Shown: in pieces, positions 51,434 through 60,267 of the stretch
Position numbering within the stretch: position 1 is the first letter of the stretch
How the letters are laid out: each line of letters opens with the position of its first letter
Assembly: GCA_039584255.1 (NCBI GenBank)
Contig: JBDGYE010000005.1
Coordinates: 8,906 to 72,905, forward strand
Direction: 5' to 3'
DNA: 64,000 nt
DNA from: JBDGYE01 sp039584255
GTDB taxonomy: Bacteria; Gemmatimonadota; Gemmatimonadetes; Palauibacterales; Palauibacteraceae
Translations under genes and position numbers: made by a program
The notes under the pieces: generated by a model
Seen by the model: only the letters and a program-made list of their open reading frames with translations
What the model was told of the DNA's origin: nothing
Database searches by the model: none

Positions 51434-52905
51434 CAGTAGCCTCCGATTCCCCGCAGCGAGGTGCGCGGCTGGGCCGCCATGGTGCCGAAGCGGTAACCGA
51501 GCGACAGGTGGGCCCGCGCCTGAGTCCAATCCGGGCTGTCCGGTCGCTTGTCGTACGTCATTCGGTAAAGGCCACCGCTTCCCGACACGGAAAACGTCCC
51601 GACATTCCAGGAGAAGTCGAGCCCGCCGCCGGAGGCGACCTGCTCACCGACGCGAAACTCGCCGAACGTCTGGGTGACGGTACCGTGCAGTGCCAGCCTG
51701 ATATCGGGTCCGAAGGTTCGGCCCACGGTGAGATCACCTCCGTAGCGCGCGGCGCCGAAGCCGGTCTCCGACCGGTAGCCCCCGTCGACGAACCAGTCGC
51801 GTCCCCGCCACCGCCCACCGGCCAGAAGGCGCCAGCCGTCGGTCTTCATGGGTGCTAATTCTGCGCCCGCGTTGGCCTTCTCGTAGTCGCGGTATCCGCC
51901 TCCCACCTCCAGCGTCAGGGTCGAGCCGGGGAGGGTCCAGCTCAGCAGTCCACGGCCCTCCTTGAATCCGACCGGAGTAAAGGCGCCCCAGATCGTCCAC
52001 AGCTCGAAGAAAGGAGTGTAGTGCCTTCCCTCCAGCGTCAGGTGGAAGCCTTTCGGAAGCGGGGCGGCGGCGGCCAGCCGGGCCGAGTTGACCTCCTTGT
52101 AGGCCAGGTCATAAGCCAGTGAGCCGTCGATCACGACCTGCGGCAGCATCAGCCGCGCATCTGCAGCGATCCGCTCGGAGTAGAGGGCCAGGCGATCGGT
52201 GCGGATCTCGCGCTGGTACAGGCCGCTGAGGAAGAATTTCCTCTGGACGTCGACTCCGGCCTCGAAGCCGTAGATCAGGGCCCGCTTGTCCGGCGCGAAG
52301 ACGTCGTTCTCGCTGAGCAACTTCCCGCTTCGCGGAGCGTTCGTGCCCGGGTAGAGGCTCCAACCTCCCCAGGCCTCCAGCCGGAGCACGTCGAGTCCCT
52401 TCCAGAGAACCGACCCTCCATCGAAGTTGCGGTAGCCCAGGCTGCTCGCTCGCAGCAGCCGGCCCGCCGTGGCGCGCCACCCGGCCCGCTCGTACCGCGC
52501 GTAGCCCGTGATCAGGTCGAACTCCTGGCTCGACTTCGGCCACACCTCGTCGCTCAGAAAGCGGGTCCGCATCTGGCTGTGCACGGAGAGTCCTTCCACC
52601 CCGAGCCAGGCCGCGAACCGGATGTCGCCGTAGGTCGGAGTGACCGTCTGCACATCGCCAGCACGGTACCAGCGGCAGAAGTCGTCGGTGAGGCAGGTAA
52701 CGATGGTGCCGTTCGCGAGCCGTCTCTGAAGCCCGTCGCCAGGAACGCTGCTCTCCGGGACGCTGTCTCGCACCAGGCCGCGCAGCTCGAGCACGTCTCC
52801 CCGTACCCTTACCTCGGCCTGGTATCCCTGAGCGGCGAGTGAAAGTGGACTCAGCGGGGCTGCCAGGAGGAGGAGAGCGAGCGCCCGTCGATGGACGGTC
52901 ATCAT
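51433..52905 (-). CDS. outer-membrane beta-barrel protein coupled to the 16-heme cytochrome
   Basis: A 490-residue protein from ATG 52905 (GGAG 5 nt upstream; ATG 52902 also possible). The signal peptide ends SLAAQ. The rest is alternating-hydrophobicity beta strand with many aromatic girdle residues, Gly-rich turns and a YRFG-like terminal strand, as in 18-24-stranded porin-like barrels. No N-terminal plug domain or TonB box is seen, though a CxxxxxC pair (about residues 70-76) could form a disulfide. Pairing with a 16-heme protein suggests a role like MtrB/PioB; homology is not demonstrable by eye. Confidence 0.75.
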   Translation of the reverse strand: MMTVHRRALALLLLAAPLSPLSLAAQGYQAEVRVRGDVLELRGLVRDSVPESSVPGDGLQRRLANGTIVTCLTDDFCRWYRAGDVQTVTPTYGDIRFAAWLGVEGLSVHSQMRTRFLSDEVWPKSSQEFDLITGYARYERAGWRATAGRLLRASSLGYRNFDGGSVLWKGLDVLRLEAWGGWSLYPGTNAPRSGKLLSENDVFAPDKRALIYGFEAGVDVQRKFFLSGLYQREIRTDRLALYSERIAADARLMLPQVVIDGSLAYDLAYKEVNSARLAAAAPLPKGFHLTLEGRHYTPFFELWTIWGAFTPVGFKEGRGLLSWTLPGSTLTLEVGGGYRDYEKANAGAELAPMKTDGWRLLAGGRWRGRDWFVDGGYRSETGFGAARYGGDLTVGRTFGPDIRLALHGTVTQTFGEFRVGEQVASGGGLDFSWNVGTFSVSGSGGLYRMTYDKRPDSPDWTQARAHLSLGYRFGTMAAQPRTSLRGIGGY

Positions 52906-53050
52906 GCATGCTCCGGGGAGTGTGGGTTCAACCACCGTCGAGTCCCGCTATTCGGCTGCCTCAACTTGATGTACGCTTCCCAATGCATCAACCCCGCCGG
53001 GGGACGGCTCAGTGACCGGTCCCCGGGGAGCCACCTGATATGGCCGCGGC

Positions 53051-55885
53051 TCACCGATAGCCGAACAGCGCCGAGTACACGATGAGGAGGATCAGAAAGG
53101 TCCCAACGCCCAGCATCGTGAATCCGAAGATCCGGAACGCCAGCTCCACTCTTTGCGGGTAAGGCACCACGAGTCGCTGTTCGAACTCACCCTGCGCGAC
53201 CATCCGCTCGTACTCGCGTGGCTTGTCGCGTCTGAGCTCCTCCACCGAGACCCGGCCCGTGAAGATCACCGGATCCATGGGAAACTTGTCGAGTCGGAAG
53301 TGCGTGTTGAAGAAGTGGATGGTGAAGATAAACGCCACCGCAAGTAGCGCTTCGTCGCTGTGGATGATCGTCGCCACGTTCACCAGCTTCCCCGGAAGGA
53401 GGATCGTGAAGAACTCGGGAAACCAGAGCAGAAGCCCCGTCGAGCCGATCACGAACATCCCCCAGAACACGGCGAAGTAGTCGAACTTCTCCCAGTATGT
53501 GTAGCGCCCGTACTTCGGTCGTGGCCCCCGCCCGAGGAACCACTTGACCGAGGCCATGAACTCCCGGACGTCGTCCATGTTGAACACCAGGGAGTCGCGG
53601 GACTTGATCAACTCCAACCAGGTCTGGCCGGCGCGCTTCTTCTGCTTACGTACATCGATGAGGTGAATAATGAACACCGCGATCAGCGCCACGGCTCCGA
53701 GCCGGTGCCATACTCCCAGGGCCCCGAAGCCGCCCAAGAGCCACGCGAAACTCTGGGCCCAGCCCATGTGCGAGAACTTGAGTGCCATCCCGGTCGCCGC
53801 GAGCGTCATGAAGCTGAGCATCATGACTATGTGGAGCGAGCGCTGGAACGTCGTGAACCGGCGGTACTCCTTCCGGGACCTAGCCGCGGCGTCCACCGTC
53901 TCAGGTGCCTTCCACTCGTCCGGTGAGCGCCACAACCGCCACAGCCAGGCGGCCGTATGGGTCGTAGCGACGGTCAACGTGCCGATCAGCAGGCTCGCCA
54001 TGAACCAGAAGGTCCAGAACAGGAAGGGGTACCGATCCGGATCGTGGTGCGTGGCGTGCGTCAGGTAGCCCGTGAACCTTCTGTTGGCTCCTCGGTGACA
54101 TTGCCCGCACGTGTCGACGATGTGACGGCGGCTCAGGGTGGAAGCCGGCTCGCTGGGCGGGAGGATGGAGTGCGTTCCGTGGCAGTCGTAGCACTTCGCG
54201 GCCCGCTCTTCCCCGAGGCGCGAGACCTTGCCATGGTACGTGTCGAAGAAGGTCTCGGCCTCACTCTCATGGCAGCGGCCGCACTGGTCCATCATCAGCA
54301 GCCTGAAGTCGGCCCTGTCCGTGCGGCTGATGGTGTGCGATGTGTGACAGTCCTCGCAGGTCGGCAGCTCGTGCTCCCCGGTGGGCTCGCCCACTCCCGG
54401 CCAGTGGATGCTCCCCCGGAACTGCTCTTCGATCCCGTGGTGACACTCGCCGCATGTGATGGCGACGTTCGCGGGGTGCACCTTCGAGCCCTCGTCCTCG
54501 GCCGGGAGCTCACTGTGCGCGCCGTGGCAGCTCGTGCAAGTGGCCGTGACCACGAGGCCGCTCTCGATGAGCCCCTTCCCGTGGATGCTCATCTCGTAGG
54601 AGCCGACGATGTCGCCGAAGCGACTCGGGATTCGGGTCGCAGCCGCCTCGCCGGGCCGATGACAGCGTGCGCACAGGTCCGGTACGTTCCTCGGGTAGGT
54701 GGGCGAGGTCGGCACCCGCTTGTCCATCTCGGCGTGCTTGTCGTGGCAGTCGTAGCACGTAGGGGCATCCGCGTCGCCCTGCGCCGCCAGGGTGCCGTGT
54801 GCGCTCCTCTCGTACTCCGCCATCACGTCGGCGTGGCAGATTCCGCAATCGACGGGCGACTCTATCGTCTCACAGGGTCGCTCGTCGTAGAGCGCCGTCA
54901 CCTCGACGTGACACTGCGCACACGAGGTGCCCGAATGATCCGACTCGTTGAAGGCCTCCTCGTCCACGTGCATGGACACATGCTGGACGCCTCTCCGGTC
55001 GACCACGAGGTTCGGGTCGGCGTGGCAGCGCATGCAGTCCTGGTTGGAGACCCCCGCGTCGTAGAACACCTGCCGGATCCTGTGCGGCGAGTGACAGTCC
55101 ACGCAGGCCGGGATGACCTCGGGCTCCTCCTCCCACAGGTGCCCCTCGATGACCTGGACATGCACCTCCTCGATCCGCCCGTGGCACCGCGTGCAGGTGG
55201 CGGCGACGTTGTCGAGGTGGATGCTGGAGCGCGGATCGGTATGCGGCAGAATCCGGTGCGACGTATGGCATGACGTGCAAACCGCCGTGACCGTGAGTCC
55301 CTGCCGGAACAGCCCGGTTCCGTGAATCGAGAGTGAGTAGTTCTCGAGGATCCTGTCCTCCGGGATGTCCCTCGTGCGCGAGACCTCCGTTCCTTCGTGG
55401 TGGCATTCCCCGCACAGCAAGGGGATGTTCATCACCGCGGTCGGAGACTCCGGGTCCGAGCTCCGGAGGACATCGTGCCTGCCGTGGCAGTCGGAGCAGC
55501 TCGGAGCGAGGGGGTCTCCCCTGGCCGCCGCCCGCCCGTGTAGCGACTCGCTGTGCTCTCGGTCCTGGATCGAGTGACAGCGCCCGCAGTCGGCCGGCGC
55601 GCGGTCCTCAGGATGGGGGAAGGAGAGTCCTGCGTGGCAGTCGGTGCACCCGAGGCGGGCGTGAACCGATCCGTCGAGCTGGTCCTGGGTGATCACGAAG
55701 CGCTGCCCGTCGGCCCGGGTCTGCCAGAACTCGGGGTTCTGGTGGCACATCAGACAGGCCGCGTTGTCCTGCGCGCGCGCCGGGGTCACGGCCGTCAGTA
55801 GAACCGCGAGCGTCAGGCACAGCGGCAGGATGCCTGAGGACAGGCGGATCCACCTGTTCCATCTATGCCCGAATCGAGACGTCAT
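53051..55885 (-). CDS. 19-heme cytochrome c fused to b-type membrane domain
   Basis: A 944-residue protein from ATG 55885 (GAGAG upstream; ATG 55909 is an alternative). After a signal peptide, residues about 45-640 hold nineteen CX2CH motifs, many followed by SIHG or SAHG spacer repeats. Residues about 660-944 carry roughly five to six transmembrane helices with His-containing helices (TTFQRSLHIVMML, GVWHRLGAV, IIHSDEALLAVAFIFTIHFF). This resembles cytochrome b561 or formate-dehydrogenase gamma domains. The chain thus joins a quinone-reactive diheme b module to a giant heme wire. Confidence 0.88.
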   Translation of the reverse strand: MTSRFGHRWNRWIRLSSGILPLCLTLAVLLTAVTPARAQDNAACLMCHQNPEFWQTRADGQRFVITQDQLDGSVHARLGCTDCHAGLSFPHPEDRAPADCGRCHSIQDREHSESLHGRAAARGDPLAPSCSDCHGRHDVLRSSDPESPTAVMNIPLLCGECHHEGTEVSRTRDIPEDRILENYSLSIHGTGLFRQGLTVTAVCTSCHTSHRILPHTDPRSSIHLDNVAATCTRCHGRIEEVHVQVIEGHLWEEEPEVIPACVDCHSPHRIRQVFYDAGVSNQDCMRCHADPNLVVDRRGVQHVSMHVDEEAFNESDHSGTSCAQCHVEVTALYDERPCETIESPVDCGICHADVMAEYERSAHGTLAAQGDADAPTCYDCHDKHAEMDKRVPTSPTYPRNVPDLCARCHRPGEAAATRIPSRFGDIVGSYEMSIHGKGLIESGLVVTATCTSCHGAHSELPAEDEGSKVHPANVAITCGECHHGIEEQFRGSIHWPGVGEPTGEHELPTCEDCHTSHTISRTDRADFRLLMMDQCGRCHESEAETFFDTYHGKVSRLGEERAAKCYDCHGTHSILPPSEPASTLSRRHIVDTCGQCHRGANRRFTGYLTHATHHDPDRYPFLFWTFWFMASLLIGTLTVATTHTAAWLWRLWRSPDEWKAPETVDAAARSRKEYRRFTTFQRSLHIVMMLSFMTLAATGMALKFSHMGWAQSFAWLLGGFGALGVWHRLGAVALIAVFIIHLIDVRKQKKRAGQTWLELIKSRDSLVFNMDDVREFMASVKWFLGRGPRPKYGRYTYWEKFDYFAVFWGMFVIGSTGLLLWFPEFFTILLPGKLVNVATIIHSDEALLAVAFIFTIHFFNTHFRLDKFPMDPVIFTGRVSVEELRRDKPREYERMVAQGEFEQRLVVPYPQRVELAFRIFGFTMLGVGTFLILLIVYSALFGYR

Positions 55886-56235
55886 TCGATCTCTCGGTCC
55901 GTTTCTCATCCGCACGACCGGTTGGCAGGGCAGGTCGTGCCTAATCCATGTAGCTGCAAGAAGCGGACTCGGTCGAGCGGAGGTGGCCGCTGGGCATTGT
56001 GCCGCTTCGGGACGGGGAATCTGCTGGTTGGCCGATCGGGTCGCGCGCCCTTTCCGCACAACGGCGCGCGGGTCGCGGGGTCAATGTGTCACATCATGTT
56101 CGTGAAAGACCGCGCAGGAGTGTAGTGAGAACAGCCGCAAGGCTGTAACGCCATGCTGCAGATCCGGTTGTGGCCCTCAGAATGGGCCCGGGGCCCAACC
56201 GGGCGCCCGGCGGCCCCCCGTCCATCGAATGATCC
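55886..56235. other. 350-nt intergenic region
   Basis: This gap lies between the 11-heme stop and the 19-heme start on the minus strand. It holds no credible gene. An imperfect inverted repeat is present (CCGGTTG at 56164-56170 with CAACCGG at 56196-56202), but the U-tract of an intrinsic terminator is absent. A short segment TGTGACACATTGA (minus strand, about 56095-56080) is the nearest thing to a regulator half-site. A promoter for the 19-heme gene is probable but not identified. Confidence 0.4.
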
Positions 56236-58164
56236 TCAGCTTCCGCTCATCTGCGAGGGCTTGACTTCCTCCTCGTACCACTCGCTGTGGTGCTCCTTTA
56301 CCTCTTCCTCCGGCATCCGACCCGTCAGCCAGGTCCAGCTCATCGGATATACGTCGGGATGGAAAATCACGAAGAAGAAGTGCCACACGACGATGGCCAG
56401 GGTCGCCAGCCAGGCCTCATAGAAGTGCACCGTCTGAGAAGCCGAGACGATCCAGTACGGAAAAATCCGCACCGAGGCCTGCGGAAACCACAGCACCAGC
56501 CCGGTAAACACCATGAGCAGCGTTCCCCAGATGAGGGCCCAGTACTCCGCCTTCGCTGGATACCCAAAGCGACCGAAGCGAGCCTTGTCACGGCTCCGCC
56601 AGGTGTGGAAGCGGATGTTGTCGGCCAGATCCCGGAAGTCCTTCATCGCCGGCAGCATATCACTTAGAACCCGGCGGCCTCGCCGTATGCTGAGCAGGTA
56701 CGTGCCATGCCAGACGGACACCACCATCAGAGCGACACCGGCGACGCGATGGACGGTGGAGCGCACGGTCTCGCCCAGCCCGAGCTCGCCCGCCGCTTGG
56801 ACCCAGAACGCGTCCGGGTACCGCAGAGCGAATCCCGTAATCACCAGCACGATGAAGGAAACGGCGAGGAGCATGTGCTGGATGAGCTCGCTCCGCTGGA
56901 AGAAGACAATCCCTCCCTCGCGCCGCTCCGCCCGCCGCTTCTCCACCAGGTAGTAGTTGATGATCACCAGGTTGTGGAGCGCCATCCCGCCGATCACGAC
57001 CACGATGAGGACGATGTAGATGGCCTTGATGATCCGGTTGATCGGGTTGGCGGTGATCGAGGCTGCGTAGTGGTCGTAGCTGCGTGCGAACTCGTAATCG
57101 GCGTTCTCGTGGCACTGCCCGCAGGTGGCCACGACGTTGGAGTCATGCACGCTGGACGCGGGATCGGCCTTCGGCAGCACCAGATGCGCCGTGTGGCAGC
57201 TCACGCAGGTAGCCGCCAGACCGTTGCCCGCCCGAGTCACCCAGCCGTGATAGCTGTCGGTATACGACCCCACAACCTCTTCCTGCAGACTGTACTTCTC
57301 GATGATCCGGGGGTCGTTATGACAATCCCCGCACACCTCGGTTGCCTGACGCGCGTCGTACGTCGGTGCGTGCGGGTCATCCGGCGACAGTATGAGGTGC
57401 TCCCCGTGACAGTCATTGCAGGTCGGGCTGTCGGTGATCCCAGCGGCGAGCGCCCGACCATGGATGGATCGCTCGTACTCGTCCGAGATCTCCGCGTGGC
57501 ACCCGCCGCACGTCGTGGCGACGTTGAGCGGGTTGATTTTCGAAGTCGGATCCGCATGGCCACGCAGGTCGTGCACCCCGTGGCAGTCCGTGCACGACGC
57601 CGCTTCCTCCACACCACGTTCGGCGGCCTGGCCGTGAACCGATTGGGCGTACTGGAGGAACGCTGCCGGGAGCTTCACATACTGGTCGGTCAGCAGACCG
57701 CCGCGACCGTGGCATTCCGTGCAGGTCTCCGCCATGCGCGTGTGATGCGTGCGCGCTTCGGGATCGGACGACCGGCGGACGTCATGCACACCGTGGCAGC
57801 TCTGGCAGCCAGGGGCACGTGGGTTTCCGCGCTCGACGGCGTACCCGTGGAGACTGGCGCCGTACTCACGGTCCTCCGACGAGTGACAGTCTCCGCACGC
57901 GATCGGCTCCGCGCCTTCCGGATGCGGAAACCGGTCCAGCCCCCGATGGCAGTTCTCGCAGGTCATGCCGAGCGCGCCGTGCACGGAGCGCTCGCACGCT
58001 TCGGCGGGAGTGACGAGCCGGGCCGAGTCGGCCCGACCCCTGAACATCGACGCGTCGGAATGGCAAATGGGACAGTTCGGGCCGTTCTGGGCCAACACGG
58101 GCCGGACGAACGACACAACCGCAAACAGCAATACAGGGCACATTCCCATACGACTCAGGCGCAT
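56236..58164 (-). CDS. 11-heme cytochrome c fused to b-type membrane domain
   Basis: A 642-residue protein with a signal peptide (ends VLAQ) and eleven CX2CH motifs in residues 30-360, separated by SIHG/SLHG/SVHG spacers as in the 19-heme protein. A transmembrane helix (about 385-405) and a four- or five-helix b-type domain follow with His residues (ELIQHMLLAVSFIV, VHRVAGVALMVVSVWHG, TVHFYEAWLATLAIVVWHFFF). It appears to be a shorter paralogue of 53051-55885. GGAG lies 8 nt before ATG 58164. By inference it takes electrons from or gives them to the quinone pool. Confidence 0.88.
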   Translation of the reverse strand: MRLSRMGMCPVLLFAVVSFVRPVLAQNGPNCPICHSDASMFRGRADSARLVTPAEACERSVHGALGMTCENCHRGLDRFPHPEGAEPIACGDCHSSEDREYGASLHGYAVERGNPRAPGCQSCHGVHDVRRSSDPEARTHHTRMAETCTECHGRGGLLTDQYVKLPAAFLQYAQSVHGQAAERGVEEAASCTDCHGVHDLRGHADPTSKINPLNVATTCGGCHAEISDEYERSIHGRALAAGITDSPTCNDCHGEHLILSPDDPHAPTYDARQATEVCGDCHNDPRIIEKYSLQEEVVGSYTDSYHGWVTRAGNGLAATCVSCHTAHLVLPKADPASSVHDSNVVATCGQCHENADYEFARSYDHYAASITANPINRIIKAIYIVLIVVVIGGMALHNLVIINYYLVEKRRAERREGGIVFFQRSELIQHMLLAVSFIVLVITGFALRYPDAFWVQAAGELGLGETVRSTVHRVAGVALMVVSVWHGTYLLSIRRGRRVLSDMLPAMKDFRDLADNIRFHTWRSRDKARFGRFGYPAKAEYWALIWGTLLMVFTGLVLWFPQASVRIFPYWIVSASQTVHFYEAWLATLAIVVWHFFFVIFHPDVYPMSWTWLTGRMPEEEVKEHHSEWYEEEVKPSQMSGS

Positions 58165-58290
58165 GGTGACCGCTCCGGGGTTATCCGTGTCGATTCACGC
58201 TGCACCGGGCAGGGGGGAGGCCCGACAGCAGCCTTCATCTACGCCTCTTGACAGGAAGAATCGGGCCACGGCGCATCGCGCCGCCGCCGG

Positions 58291-60261
58291 TCAACGTTCG
58301 GGTGCCGGGACCTGGTGGCAGGTGTGGCAGGCGCCGTCCGGGTAATGCTCCGCACGGTCTGTGTGACAGGTCTCGCAGACGTTGCGGGTCCACTCGGTGA
58401 GCCAGGCCACCTTTCCGCCGTGGCACACGGAGCAGCTCTCGTGTGCCTCGCGCGGGTGCTTCGCCTGGACGTCTTCCCGGTGGCAGCCGTTGCAGGAAGC
58501 CGCGGGCCGGTGGTGGCTCTCGTGACAGGCCGTGCACTCGATGCGGGCGTTCCCGAACGCCTCGCCGTGGCACACTGAGCAAGTGAGGTCAGCCGAGAGG
58601 TGGAGCCGGTGCGAGAACTCGCCGGTCGCCGTCGATATCGGCTGCCGCGGTGCGCCGGTCGCTCCGGTGTGACACCGATCGCACGAGATTGCTCCGCTGT
58701 GATGACAGGTCTTGCAGTCGGAACGGGCCTCGAGCACGAACCCTCCGTGCTCCTCCAGCGACGTATGGCAACCGGAGCATGGAAGCCGGGCCCGCGCAAC
58801 GTGCGGCCGGTGGTCGAAGGCCATTCCGTCAAACGTACCTGTCTGCCGGTCGATGCCCAGGTGGCAGCTCAGACAGGTGCTCTCGCCCACCGGGTCCCCC
58901 AGCTCGAGGTCGGGAATCCGGTACTCCAGCTGACCCAGTTGTACCGCCCTGTCAACGAAATCCAGCGCGGCCCGCAGCAACCTGTCGGCGAACGCCACGT
59001 TGTGGGCGCCCTTGCCGATGCGGACCAGCTCGACGTTTTCGGCGGCGAGGTGGAGAAGGCTGTCGGCGGCAGCCCGGTCAGAAGCCGTTGCCCGTCCCCG
59101 ACTGGCCCGCGCCCCCTCGACGACGGAGGCGACGAGCCCTGTCTTACGGTTCATCTCCTCCTGCCACCCCGGCAGGATATTGGCGTATCCGATTCCGTGG
59201 CATGACAGGCACGAGGCCTCTCCCGCCTCCATGACCCCTTCGTGTCCCGCGACTTCGGTAGGGATCCCGTGGCAGCTCTGGCACGAAACGCGGGCCAGGT
59301 ACATGGAGCTCGGCGCATCCTCCGTCCCATGACCTCCCACACCCGTGTAGAGCCGCCGCTGGGCCTCGTGCACCTGCTGATGGCAGGCTCCGCAGTCCAG
59401 GTCGAAGGTCGGGGTCAGGCTGACGACGCGGTGCTCGATCGGCGTATGGCAGAAGGCGCACTCGAGGTTGTGCTCCGCAACGTGCACCTCGTGCATGAGG
59501 TCCGTGTTGTCGTACTGCTCGAGCAGCTCGGGCAGGTTGTGACAGGCGAAGCACCGGGCGCGCTCGGCGGAGCCGGAACCCTGGGTGACCCGTTCGTGGC
59601 ACGACGTGCAGGAGACGAGGTCCTCTACGTACTGCGGGTGGTCGACGACGAACCCTGCATCAGAAACGAAGCGCGGAGGCGACTCGTGGCAGCCGGTACA
59701 GCCGGCGACCGGCTCGCCCGCAGGCTGGCCCCTGAAGTGGCACAGGAAGCATGTCTCCGCGGTGACGGTCAGATGCTCTCCCTGGACGATCTGGGAGTGA
59801 CAGCTCGTGCAATGGAGCTGCTTCCCGCGCCGGAGCTCCGTGAGGTGGTGGCGGTGGTCGAATCGTACCCCCAGGTAGTCGAGCTGACCCTCGAGCTTGC
59901 GGTAGGCGTGACAGCCGGAGCGCAGGCACGCCGCGTCCTCGATCTCGGCCCAGGGCTTGGTCCCGTACGCCCTGGTGACGTACTTCACGACCTGGTTGGC
60001 CGCCTGCACCTTGCCCATCGCCTCCGCCTTGATACCGGGAGCGTAGTGGCAGCGAATGCACGGCACCTCGTTGTGGGTAGAGGTCGCCCACGAGTCGTAG
60101 TACGGCCTCATGTTGTGACAGTTGTTGCAGAAGCTCGGCTGGGCGCTGTATTCGATGAACCCGACGGTGCCGACCGCGAGCAGGATGACGACCAGTATCA
60201 CGGCTTGGACGGCGATCCTGACCCGGCGCGAGCGCTTCGACAGGTCCCGGGGGCGGGGCAT
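58291..60261 (-). CDS. 22-heme NapC/NrfH-type membrane-anchored cytochrome c
   Basis: A 656-residue protein with a basic start, one N-terminal transmembrane helix (residues 15-37) and the NapC/NrfH-type entry SFCNNCHNMRPYYDSWATST followed by CIRCH. In total there are 21 CX2CH motifs and one CX4CH (ACLRSGCHAY). A helical segment without heme motifs (about residues 365-445) splits the chain into an N-terminal 13-heme part and a C-terminal 9-heme part. NapC/NrfH proteins oxidise quinol and pass electrons to periplasmic partners; here the partner domains are built in. It starts 6 nt downstream of the 9-heme gene. Confidence 0.88.
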   Translation of the reverse strand: MPRPRDLSKRSRRVRIAVQAVILVVILLAVGTVGFIEYSAQPSFCNNCHNMRPYYDSWATSTHNEVPCIRCHYAPGIKAEAMGKVQAANQVVKYVTRAYGTKPWAEIEDAACLRSGCHAYRKLEGQLDYLGVRFDHRHHLTELRRGKQLHCTSCHSQIVQGEHLTVTAETCFLCHFRGQPAGEPVAGCTGCHESPPRFVSDAGFVVDHPQYVEDLVSCTSCHERVTQGSGSAERARCFACHNLPELLEQYDNTDLMHEVHVAEHNLECAFCHTPIEHRVVSLTPTFDLDCGACHQQVHEAQRRLYTGVGGHGTEDAPSSMYLARVSCQSCHGIPTEVAGHEGVMEAGEASCLSCHGIGYANILPGWQEEMNRKTGLVASVVEGARASRGRATASDRAAADSLLHLAAENVELVRIGKGAHNVAFADRLLRAALDFVDRAVQLGQLEYRIPDLELGDPVGESTCLSCHLGIDRQTGTFDGMAFDHRPHVARARLPCSGCHTSLEEHGGFVLEARSDCKTCHHSGAISCDRCHTGATGAPRQPISTATGEFSHRLHLSADLTCSVCHGEAFGNARIECTACHESHHRPAASCNGCHREDVQAKHPREAHESCSVCHGGKVAWLTEWTRNVCETCHTDRAEHYPDGACHTCHQVPAPER

Positions 60262-60267
60262 GTGCCT

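Noticed and set aside
53957..55273. 438-codon plus-strand frame opposite the 19-heme gene
   Set aside because: Produced by the complement of Cys/His codons in heme motifs. Val/Arg/Ala repeats only, no start site context.
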